In this document: in pieces, positions 48,915 through 56,328 of the stretch
Layout: each line of letters opens with the position of its first letter
Numbering within the stretch: the first letter of the stretch is position 1
From: DASYHS01 sp035998295
GTDB lineage: Bacteria; Pseudomonadota; Alphaproteobacteria; Azospirillales; Azospirillaceae
DNA: 64,000 bases
Assembly (NCBI RefSeq): GCF_035998295.1
Contig: NZ_DASYHS010000047.1
Location: 10,001-74,000 of the forward strand
Reading direction: 5' to 3'
The notes under the pieces: generated by a model
Databases searched by the model: none
What the model was told of the DNA's origin: nothing
The model's input: the letters and a program-made list of their open reading frames with translations, nothing else
Made by a program: the position numbers and the translations under genes

Positions 48915-49637
48915 CTACGCAGCCCCGGGGTCGCGGTCGCCGAGCCGGCGGCCCCAGTTCTCGACCCGGCCGCTTTCCAGCCGGCGCCTCGCGAGGTCGC
49001 GCCAGGACGGCGCGAGCTCGGGCAGCGCCGCGATGCCGGCCAGCGCGTGGCGGTCGAGCATGTCGACATAGAAGGCGCGCAGGACGCGGGCGAGCGGCCA
49101 GCCGGGACGGGGCCGGTCGAGCAGCGTCATGCCGTCGCCTGCGGCGAGCCGGCCGGGCTCAATCACCCGGTAGTACCAGCCGGTCCGGCCGCTGGACTGG
49201 ACCCGCCGGGCCATGTCCGCGACCCCGAAGCGGTGGTTCAGCTTCCAGCACGGCTGGCGGGCCTGGCTGACCTGGAGCGTGGCGGTGCCGGCCCGGTAGA
49301 CGTCGCCGACGCAGACCTCGTCCTCGGTCATGCCGCGGGTCGACAGGTTCTCGCCGAAGGCGCCCTCCAACGCCAAGACCTCCGACGCCAGGACCGCCGG
49401 CGCCGGGCGGAGTTCCCGCCGCCATGCCTCGTAGTGCTCGCCGGGATAGTGGTGCACGGCCTTGTCCGGCCCGCCGTGATGTCGGCGGTCTCCCTGCTCG
49501 TCGCCGGCGAGGCCGGTTCGAGACAGCGCGACCGCACCCGCGGCCGGCGCCTTGGCGATCGCGCTGGCGGCACCGGCGCGCCCGAACGGCACCGCCCGGC
49601 CGACCAGCACCGCGTCGATCACGACGCCCGCGGTCAC
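48915..49637 (-). CDS. MOSC-domain protein (YiiM-like)
   Basis: A 240-aa MOSC-domain protein, the molybdenum-cofactor sulfurase C-terminal module. The stretches GLAGDEQGDRRHHGGPDKAVHHYPGEHY and FGENLSTRGMTEDEVCVGDVYR match YiiM-like proteins, and the conserved cysteine lies in ARQPCWKLNHRFG. It probably transfers sulfur or reduces N-hydroxylated compounds with the molybdenum cofactor. GTG 49637 overlaps the TGA of the upstream amidotransferase gene, so the two are coupled. Confidence 0.87.
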   Translation of the reverse strand: MTAGVVIDAVLVGRAVPFGRAGAASAIAKAPAAGAVALSRTGLAGDEQGDRRHHGGPDKAVHHYPGEHYEAWRRELRPAPAVLASEVLALEGAFGENLSTRGMTEDEVCVGDVYRAGTATLQVSQARQPCWKLNHRFGVADMARRVQSSGRTGWYYRVIEPGRLAAGDGMTLLDRPRPGWPLARVLRAFYVDMLDRHALAGIAALPELAPSWRDLARRRLESGRVENWGRRLGDRDPGAA

Positions 49638-50341
49638 GATCCGATCCCGTCCAGCCACGCGCCGAGGCAGCGGGCCGCTCGCGCCTCCAGCGCAGGGGCG
49701 TGCCGCTCCGCCTGCGCACGCAGGTCCTGCGCCGACAGGCCGGCGGCGGCGATCTCGCAGGCATGGCCGACCAGCCAGGGCTCGAATCCCTTCAGCCTCG
49801 CCTCGGGGTGGAACTGGAGGGCCAGCGCGTTGCGGCCCCAGGAGAAGGCCTGGTTGGGACAGGCGTCGGTCGCGGCCAGCCGCACCGCCCCGTCGGGCAG
49901 GTCGAAGGCGTCGGCGTGCCAGTGGAGGACGGATGCGCCCTCCTCGCCATAGGGCGCCAGGCACGACTCCCGGCCCTCCGGCGTCAGCCGGACGGGGGCG
50001 AAGCCGATCTCCGGCCGCGGGCCGCGGCGGACGGCGGCGCCGAGCGCACGCGCCATCAACTGGGCGCCGAGGCAGAGGCCGAGCGTCGGCGCGCCATGCG
50101 CGAGGCGGGCTTCCAGGATCCGCAGCTCGTCGGCCAGGAACGGGTAGGCGTCCTCCTGACAGGCGCCGATCGGGCCGCCGAGCACGACGAGGAGCGGCGT
50201 CTTCACCGGCTCCAGCGTCCACAGGTCGTCGACGCCCGCATCGTAGTAGTGGACCTTGTAGCCCCGCGCCGCCAGCACGCCTTCGAAGCTGCCGAGATCC
50301 TCGAAATGCACGTGCCGGATCGCCACCGCCGTCTTCATCAT
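49634..50341 (-). CDS. Class I glutamine amidotransferase-like protein
   Basis: A 235-aa class I GATase. The nucleophile elbow is LGLCLGAQLMARAL, and the catalytic His-Glu pair is in LQFHPEARLKG. N-terminal VLGGPIGA forms the oxyanion loop. It lacks the ATP-PPase domain of GMP synthase, so it belongs to the stand-alone GuaA-like or gamma-glutamyl hydrolase-like group. Start ATG 50341 or 50338 (two adjacent ATGs). The next gene on the strand is the MOSC protein; the MocR gene diverges upstream. Confidence 0.85.
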   Translation of the reverse strand: MMKTAVAIRHVHFEDLGSFEGVLAARGYKVHYYDAGVDDLWTLEPVKTPLLVVLGGPIGACQEDAYPFLADELRILEARLAHGAPTLGLCLGAQLMARALGAAVRRGPRPEIGFAPVRLTPEGRESCLAPYGEEGASVLHWHADAFDLPDGAVRLAATDACPNQAFSWGRNALALQFHPEARLKGFEPWLVGHACEIAAAGLSAQDLRAQAERHAPALEARAARCLGAWLDGIGS

Positions 50342-50471
50342 GGCCGCATGCTCCGCTGCGTCCCCGTCATGGTCACCACCATATTGACATAGGACAATAA
50401 TTCGTTTATCTCTGACAAAATATCGCCATGCCGGCGCGCTGTCCAGCGCCCGCATCACCGGGGTATGCGTG

Positions 50472-51791
50472 ATGAGCCATCCCTTCCTCGACGGCAGGAC
50501 CGCCGCCGAGATCGCCGCGAGCGCCGAGCGCGCCATCCGGGACGGCCGCCTCGCCGACGGGGCGAGGCTTCCGGCCGTGCGGGACCTGGCCGAGGCGATC
50601 GGCGTGAACCGCAACACGGTGGCGGCGGCCTACGCCCGCCTGCGCGAGGCGGGCCTGGTTACCGGCGCGGGCAGGCAGGGCTCCATCGTCGCCGCCCGGA
50701 CGCGCGTGGACGCCTACCGGCCGCCGATCCCGGCACGGGCCAGGGATCTCGCCTCGGGCAACATGGACCCGCGGCTCCTGCCCGACCTGGCGCCGCATCT
50801 GGCCTCCCTGGCGCTGCCGCCGGGCGCCTACGAGATGGCCGACGACGACCCCGGGCTGGTGGCCCACGCCCGCGAGCTCCTGCGCGGCGACGGCGTGGCC
50901 GCGGGGGAGATCGCGGTCGTCTCGGGCGCGATGGACGGGATCGAGCGGGCGCTGCGCGTCCATCTGCGCCCCGGCGACGCGGTCGCGGTCGAGGATCCGG
51001 GCTACGTCTCGGCGCTCCTGCTGATCCGCTCGATGGGCCTGCGCCCGGTCCCGGTCCCGCTCGACGGCGACGGCATCGACCCGCGGCTGCTGGACGGCGC
51101 GCTGCGGGACGGCGCCAGGGCCGTCGTCCTCACGCCGCGCGCCCACAACCCGACCGGCGCGCGCCTGACCGCGGACCGCGCCGGGGCGCTGCGCGAGGTG
51201 CTGGACCGGCACCCGGCCGCCCTCCTGGTCGAAGACGACCACGCCGGCCCCGTCTCCGGCGCCGCCTTCGCGACCGCGGCGCCGGCGGACCCGGACGCCC
51301 GCCCCTGGGTGCTGGTGCGCTCGGTGTCCAAGTTCCTCGGGCCCGACCTGCGCGTCGCCGTGGTGGCGGGGGACGGGACGACGCTGTCCCGCCTGCGCAA
51401 CCACCAGGCGCTCGGGCCGCGCTGGGTCAGCCATCTCCTGCAGCGGCTGACGGCCCGGGTGTGGTCCGATCCCGCGACCGCCGCGCTGGTGGAGCGCGCG
51501 GCCGCCTCCTACGCGGAGCGGCGGGCCCTGCTGGTCGGGGCGCTCGCGGCGCGCGGCATCGCGGCGGCGGGGGCGTCGGGCCTCCATGTCTGGGTCCCCG
51601 TCGCCCGGGAGGCCGAGGCGGTCCAGGGCATGCTTGCGCGCGGCTGGGCCATGCAGGCCGGCGAGGTCTTCCGCATGCGCAGCCCGCCCGGGGTCCGGAT
51701 CGGCGTGGCGGGGCTGTCGCCCGGCGAGGAGGAGGACGTCGCGGCCGCGCTGGCGCAGACGCTGCGCCCGGCCCGGGGCATCTACGCCTGA
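50472..51791 (+). CDS. MocR/PtsJ-type regulator (GntR HTH fused to aminotransferase domain)
   Basis: A 439-aa fusion. The N-terminal GntR winged helix (about 10-75) contains LPAVRDLAEAIGVNRNTVAAAYARLREAGLV. The remainder is a fold-type I PLP aminotransferase domain with DPGY, RAHNPTGARL and the PLP lysine in RSVSKFLGPDLR. These regulators often sense pyridoxal phosphate or an amino acid derivative. GTG 50469 just upstream is an alternative start. It diverges from the amidotransferase/MOSC operon, which is its likely target. Confidence 0.9.
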   Translation: MSHPFLDGRTAAEIAASAERAIRDGRLADGARLPAVRDLAEAIGVNRNTVAAAYARLREAGLVTGAGRQGSIVAARTRVDAYRPPIPARARDLASGNMDPRLLPDLAPHLASLALPPGAYEMADDDPGLVAHARELLRGDGVAAGEIAVVSGAMDGIERALRVHLRPGDAVAVEDPGYVSALLLIRSMGLRPVPVPLDGDGIDPRLLDGALRDGARAVVLTPRAHNPTGARLTADRAGALREVLDRHPAALLVEDDHAGPVSGAAFATAAPADPDARPWVLVRSVSKFLGPDLRVAVVAGDGTTLSRLRNHQALGPRWVSHLLQRLTARVWSDPATAALVERAAASYAERRALLVGALAARGIAAAGASGLHVWVPVAREAEAVQGMLARGWAMQAGEVFRMRSPPGVRIGVAGLSPGEEEDVAAALAQTLRPARGIYA

Positions 51792-51982
51792 CCGGGCGGC
51801 TCTCCACGTCTCCTCGTGGCCTCGGGGGACCCGGCCCCAACCCCGGCCCCGCGGTCGGTAGGCGCCGACGGGCGACCTCGCGCCGCCCTGCCGTGACGGA
51901 CCGCGGGCGGAGTTCCGCCGCTCCGGTACTGGAAGGTCAGCAGCAGGAACGTATCGAGGATCGGTGTGCTGAATCGCCACAT
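51782..51982 (-). CDS. Possible small protein, divergent from LysR gene
   Basis: A 66-codon frame starting MWRFSTPILDTFLLLTFQYRS. It has a textbook Shine-Dalgarno, AAAGGAGG about 5 bases before ATG 51982. A hydrophobic N-terminal segment (LDTFLLLTF) is followed by an Arg/Gly/Pro-rich tail that may be simple GC-rich translation. The stop overlaps the MocR 3' end. It is divergent from the LysR gene at 52069, the classic target position. Small size makes it uncertain. Confidence 0.4.
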   Translation of the reverse strand: MWRFSTPILDTFLLLTFQYRSGGTPPAVRHGRAARGRPSAPTDRGAGVGAGSPEATRRRGEPPGQA

Positions 51983-52068
51983 CGCGGCCTCCTTTCGAGG
52001 CCCACTGTGCGGATGGCTGGCGGTGGCGCTCAAACGAGCTTATCGTCCTCCTTGCATAACCTGAAGTG

Positions 52069-52992
52069 ATGCATCCCGTGGAGGCGCGCGTGTCACGCCG
52101 GTTGCCGACGCTGACCGCGCTGCGGGCCTTCGAGGCGGCGGCGCGGCATCTGAGCTTCACCAGGGCGGCCGAGGAGCTGTTCGTGACCCAGGCCGCCGTC
52201 AGCCGCCAGGTGCGGGAACTCGAAAGCTGGCTCGGGCGGCCGCTGTTCCGCCGCCAGCACCGCCAGGTCAGGCTGACCCAGGACGGCGTCCTGCTCGCCG
52301 AGCACCTGACCGGGAGCTTCGACGAGCTTGCCCGCGTCATCCAGTCCGTGCGCGACCCCGGGTCCACGAGCCTGCATGTCAGCGTCGAGCCGGCCCTGGC
52401 CGCGCGCTGGCTGGTCCCCCGCCTCGGCCGGTTCCGGGCCCGCCATCCCACGGTGGAGCTTTCGCTCAGCAGTTCCGCCGCCGTCGCCCGCGTGGGAGCG
52501 GAGGCGGACCTCGCGATCCGCTGGTCGCTGGACCGGACCGCCTGGCGCGGCGCGACCGCGTCGCTTCTGGGCGAGGTGGAGGCCTTCCCGGTCCTGGCGC
52601 CGTCGCTGCGCGCCTCGACGCCGGGTCTCGACGGCCCCGCCGACCTCGCGCGATGTACCCTCCTGTTCGAGGACGACCGCGGGTATTGGAGCCGCTGGTT
52701 CGCCGAGGCCGGGCTGGACGGGGTGCACCTGCCCCGCGGGCCGGTGTTCAACGACGCCGCGCTGGCGATCGAGGCCGCGGTCCGCGGCGAGGGGGTGGCC
52801 CTGGGAGAGCCGGCGCTCGCCGCCGACGATCTGGCGGCGGGGCGGCTGGTGCGGCCCTTCGCGCCTCGCGTGCGCCTCGGCGCGTACTGGCTGGTGATGC
52901 CTCCCCACGGCGCGGGCGCGCCGGCCGCGGCCTTCGCCGAATGGGTCAGGGAAGAGATGGAGGCGACCCTGGACGGCTTCCGCCGGCCGTGA
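52069..52992 (+). CDS. LysR-family regulator (GcvA-like)
   Basis: A 307-aa LysR regulator. HTH: LRAFEAAARHLSFTRAAEELFVTQAAVSRQVRELESWLG. The effector domain shows the GcvA-like pattern ADLAIRW and YWSRWFAEAGL, and ends with a short basic tail. ATG 52069 is chosen; the GTG immediately before it is an alternative. It lies opposite a possible 66-codon gene whose strong Shine-Dalgarno faces it. Effector unknown. Confidence 0.9.
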   Translation: MHPVEARVSRRLPTLTALRAFEAAARHLSFTRAAEELFVTQAAVSRQVRELESWLGRPLFRRQHRQVRLTQDGVLLAEHLTGSFDELARVIQSVRDPGSTSLHVSVEPALAARWLVPRLGRFRARHPTVELSLSSSAAVARVGAEADLAIRWSLDRTAWRGATASLLGEVEAFPVLAPSLRASTPGLDGPADLARCTLLFEDDRGYWSRWFAEAGLDGVHLPRGPVFNDAALAIEAAVRGEGVALGEPALAADDLAAGRLVRPFAPRVRLGAYWLVMPPHGAGAPAAAFAEWVREEMEATLDGFRRP

Positions 52993-53022
52993 CGAGACCC
53001 TTCCCGCCGTTGCCGGCGCCGT

Positions 53023-53790
53023 TCAGATCGGCTCGGCCACGGAAGCGGCCCGATCGACCCTGGCCGGTTCTCCCGCCGTGGACTGCGGGGCCGGGGGCTT
53101 GCGCATGATGACGGCCCAGTCCGAGGCCTTGGCCTGGAAGCGGCCCCAGGTCAGGGCGCCGGCAAGCGTTCCTACGGCCTCGTATATCCCGTAGAGAAGC
53201 GGCGACCGTCTCTTCAGGTCCTCCTTTTCCGGCCCTTCGTAGCATTGCGCGATCAGCAGGTCGAACCCGCTCGTCTCGGCCATCCGGACGATCGAGCGGA
53301 AACTCGACTCCGGCTTCAGGAAGGTCCGGAACGGCGCATATCCCGGTTCCCCGGCACGGGCGCCTCCCTTGATCCTCCGGTAGTACCAGACGTGGAACCA
53401 GTGCGGCGACAGCTTGGTCACCGCCCCCTTGACCGAGTACAGGTTCGGACAGCCGACGACCAGGACCCCGCCCTCGTCGAGTGCCTCCATGATGTTCTTC
53501 ATGGCGCGGGCGGGCCTGTCGAGATGCTCCAGCACGTTCCAGCAGACGACGAGGTCGTAGCGGTCCGGGCTGGTCCAGCTTTCGAGGTCGCCGACCACCT
53601 TTTCATTTGCGTAGGAATTTCTTTCGAGCTACTCGGGACTGATGTCGAGCGTCGTTACGTATTTTTCTCCTCTGAAATGAATGTGCATGCAGGAACCGCC
53701 TCCCGCTTCCAGGACTCGGATCAGGCGGTTCTTGGGCAACGTCTCGTTCAGCTTTTTCTCTATTAATTTAATTATATTCTGACCATCCAT
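53023..53790 (-). pseudogene. Class I SAM methyltransferase interrupted by an amber codon
   Basis: A 255-codon frame encoding a class I methyltransferase: motif I VLEAGGGSCMHIHFRGEKYV near the N-terminus, acidic post-I LDISPE, and motif IV-like DLVVCWNVLEHLDRP. Codon 54 is TAG (53631-53629) where the flanking LDISPE-x-LERNSYANEK phrase suggests an original CAG (Gln). Start ATG 53790 has GGAGG upstream. The rest reads through cleanly to 53023, so only one base separates it from an intact gene: a recent nonsense mutation, sequencing error, or a suppressed stop. Locally A/T-rich at its 5' end. Confidence 0.75.
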
Positions 53791-54119
53791 GATCTTTTCC
53801 TCCAAAACTATTTATAAGGATTGCTCCTGAAGTTGTTCTCTCTGAAGAAACCTTTGGTACTAGCCGGCAAGAACTTTGGAGGTGGTGCAACGAAGGCAAG
53901 AGGTGATGTCGGCCGCCTGGGCGCCGCGGTCCCCGAGGCGGGATACCGGGACCGGGGTAGCGCGAACGGCTGCACCTTCTGCGCGGGGGCCGTTGCCGTG
54001 CGCGAGGGGGCGCGGCCTGCTCCGGCCGGGAGACGCCTCTTGCCGTCGCGGCCGATGCCGGTTATCGAGGGTCGAGCGCCATGGAATGACGGCGCCCACC
54101 CGACGAGAGGACGAGGACG
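53791..54119. other. Gap between broken methyltransferase and ABC exporter
   Basis: 329 bp, A/T-richer on the left and GC-rich on the right. It presumably contains divergent promoters for both sides. Open frames that cross it (for example in the ABC-gene direction) are not supported by any recognisable protein sequence. A GAGGACGAGGACG purine run precedes the ABC start. Confidence 0.4.
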
Positions 54120-55136
54120 ATGCAGCGCGAGGTCGACGCCCCCGCGATCGAGGCGGATGGGCTGGTCAAGAGCTTCGGCGGGACCCGCGCCGTCGACGGG
54201 ATCGGCCTGCGGGTCCGGCGCGGCACGATCTATGGGCTCCTGGGCCCGAACGGTGCCGGAAAGACCACGACCGTCCGCCTCCTGTCCACCCTGATCCGGC
54301 CCGATGCCGGCACTGCCCGGGTCCTCGGCCACGACGTCGTCGCCGAGCCGGCGGCGGTACGCGCGCGCATCGCCCTGACCGGGCAGTTCGCCACCGTCGA
54401 CGAGGACCTGACCGGCCGGGAGAACCTGATCCTCCTTGCCCGGCTTCTGGGCCTGTCGCGCCACGCCGCGAAGGAGCGGACGCAGGCGCTGCTGGAGGCG
54501 TTCGGCCTTGCGGATGCCGCCGGCCGGCAGGCGAAGGCCTATTCCGGCGGCATGCGGCGGCGCCTCGACATCGCGGGCTCGCTGCTGGTGAGCCCCGACC
54601 TGCTGTTCCTGGACGAGCCGACGACCGGGCTCGATCCGCGCAGCCGGGGCCAGATCTGGGAGATGGTCCGCGACCTTGCGCGGCGCGGGACGACGGTGCT
54701 GCTGACCACCCAGTACCTGGAGGAGGCCGACCAGCTCGCCGACCGCATCGCCGTGATCGATCACGGCCGCGTCATCGCGGAAGGCACCAGCGCCGAACTG
54801 AAGGCCTCGGTCGGCTCCGGCGTCCTGCACGTCCGCCTCGGCGACGCGGCCAGGCGGGACGAGGCCCGGGCCCTGCTCTCGGCCGCGCTCGGCGCCGAGG
54901 TGCAGGCGGACATGGACCCCAAGGCGCTGAGCGCGCGGCTGCGCGAGCCCGCGGGCGCCATCGAGGCGCTGGGCCGGCTGTCGCAGGCAGGCATCGCGGT
55001 CACGGAGTTCTCGCTCGGCCAGCCGAGCCTGGACGAGGTGTTCTTCGCCCTGACGGGCCACGCGGCGACCCCGCCCGGCGACGCCGGGCAGGAGAAGACA
55101 TCCGGCGACGCCGGGCAGGAGAAAGCGGTTCCATGA
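54120..55136 (+). CDS. DrrA-like ABC transporter ATP-binding protein
   Basis: A 338-aa ATPase of the daunorubicin-resistance/ABC-2 type. Walker [11 protein letters not shown], signature [13 protein letters not shown], Walker [14 protein letters not shown] and a DUF4162-like C-terminal region (about 250-320). The last 27-nt segments before the stop are a near-exact tandem repeat (SGDAGQEK twice). Its stop overlaps the permease start (ATGA). Exports a hydrophobic compound or polysaccharide precursor; substrate not evident. Confidence 0.9.
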   Translation: MQREVDAPAIEADGLVKSFGGTRAVDGIGLRVRRGTIYGLLGPNGAGKTTTVRLLSTLIRPDAGTARVLGHDVVAEPAAVRARIALTGQFATVDEDLTGRENLILLARLLGLSRHAAKERTQALLEAFGLADAAGRQAKAYSGGMRRRLDIAGSLLVSPDLLFLDEPTTGLDPRSRGQIWEMVRDLARRGTTVLLTTQYLEEADQLADRIAVIDHGRVIAEGTSAELKASVGSGVLHVRLGDAARRDEARALLSAALGAEVQADMDPKALSARLREPAGAIEALGRLSQAGIAVTEFSLGQPSLDEVFFALTGHAATPPGDAGQEKTSGDAGQEKAVP

Positions 55137-55960
55137 GCATCGACGAGACCCCCGGCGGCGGGCCCGCCGCCCCCGCGATCGCGCCGCTGGCGAAGCCGCC
55201 GGCGCCCGGGCCGCTGCGCGAGACGCTGATCTTCGCCTGGCGGGCGCTGCTCAAGATCAAGCACACGCCGGAGCAGCTCTTCGACGTGGTGGTCACGCCG
55301 GTCATGTTCACGGTGATCTTCACCTACCTGTTCGGCGGCGCGCTGGTGGGATCTCCCGACGCCTACCTGCAGTTCCTGCTGCCAGGCATCTTGGTGCAGA
55401 CGGTGATGTTCACCTCCGTCTATACCGGCTTCACGCTGAACACCGACCTGTCCAAGGGCATCTTCGACCGCTTCCGCTCGCTGCCGATCTGGCGCCCGGC
55501 CCCGATCGCCGGCGCCGTCGCGGGCGACCTGCTGCGCTACACGATCTCCTCCGTCCTGGTGATCCTCGTCGGCGCGGTCATGGGCTACCGCGCGGAGTCG
55601 GGCCTGCCCGGCCTCCTGGCCGCGATCCTCGTCCTCGACGTCTTCGCCTTCGGCATCGGCTGGGTGTTCATGGCGGCGGCCCTGCTCGTGCGCACGCCGG
55701 GCACCGTCATGACCCTGTCGTGGCTGGTCCTGATGCCGCTGACCTTCGCCTCCAACGTCTACGTCGATCCGGCGACCTTGCCGGACTGGCTGCGGGCCTT
55801 CGTCGAGGTGAACCCGGTGGCGCTCGCGGTGACCGCGCTCAGGGGCATCCTGGGCGGCACTCCCGACGCGGCGGAGATCGGCCTGGCCCTGGCGGCGCCC
55901 GCCGTGGTGGCGGCGGTCTTCGCCCCGCTGACCATGCGGCTCTACGCGCGGGAGCGGTGA
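55133..55960 (+). CDS. DrrB-like ABC-2 permease
   Basis: A 275-aa ABC-2 family permease with about six membrane helices. [53 protein letters not shown] and [16 protein letters not shown] are typical of DrrB. It is coupled to the ATPase by an ATGA overlap; together they form a complete half-exporter pair. No linked biosynthetic genes indicate the substrate. Confidence 0.9.
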   Translation: MSIDETPGGGPAAPAIAPLAKPPAPGPLRETLIFAWRALLKIKHTPEQLFDVVVTPVMFTVIFTYLFGGALVGSPDAYLQFLLPGILVQTVMFTSVYTGFTLNTDLSKGIFDRFRSLPIWRPAPIAGAVAGDLLRYTISSVLVILVGAVMGYRAESGLPGLLAAILVLDVFAFGIGWVFMAAALLVRTPGTVMTLSWLVLMPLTFASNVYVDPATLPDWLRAFVEVNPVALAVTALRGILGGTPDAAEIGLALAAPAVVAAVFAPLTMRLYARER

Positions 55961-56029
55961 CGGCCGCCGCCGGGACTCTCCCGTGCGGGCGCTGTTGACG
56001 GCAGTCCATGACGGGCAGGAGGAGACGAC

Positions 56030-56224
56030 ATGGCCGACCGCGACATGAAGCATCTGGGCCGCATCACGACCGAACCGGCACCCGAGGAGACCGGGGCCGA
56101 CGCCGGGAAGACCAAGGCCGCCGAGAAGGCGGTCGCGATGGGAAAGGTCGAGAAGCCCGAGGACGCGGCGCGGGCATCCGCCGCGGACGCCCACCGCGAC
56201 CGCGGCGGCGTTCCCGAGGAATGA
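56030..56224 (+). CDS. Small hydrophilic hypothetical protein
   Basis: A 64-aa, highly charged, Ala-rich protein without hydrophobic segments. GGAGGAG precedes ATG 56030 at good spacing, which supports translation. No family recognised; composition is like intrinsically disordered stress-type proteins. Lies between the ABC permease and the GH13 gene. Confidence 0.55.
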   Translation: MADRDMKHLGRITTEPAPEETGADAGKTKAAEKAVAMGKVEKPEDAARASAADAHRDRGGVPEE

Positions 56225-56328
56225 CCGGGTGCCCCGCTCTCTGAAGTTGTAGGCCTGGGCGATCCGCGCCCCGGCGTCGTTCTCTGCCTGGGACGTCCGG
56301 CACGCAGCCGACGCGAGGGGAGGGAGAG

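Noticed and set aside
53821..54294. Plus-strand frame before the DrrA-like gene
   Set aside because: Overlaps the ABC start out of frame; no homology visible and composition looks non-coding.
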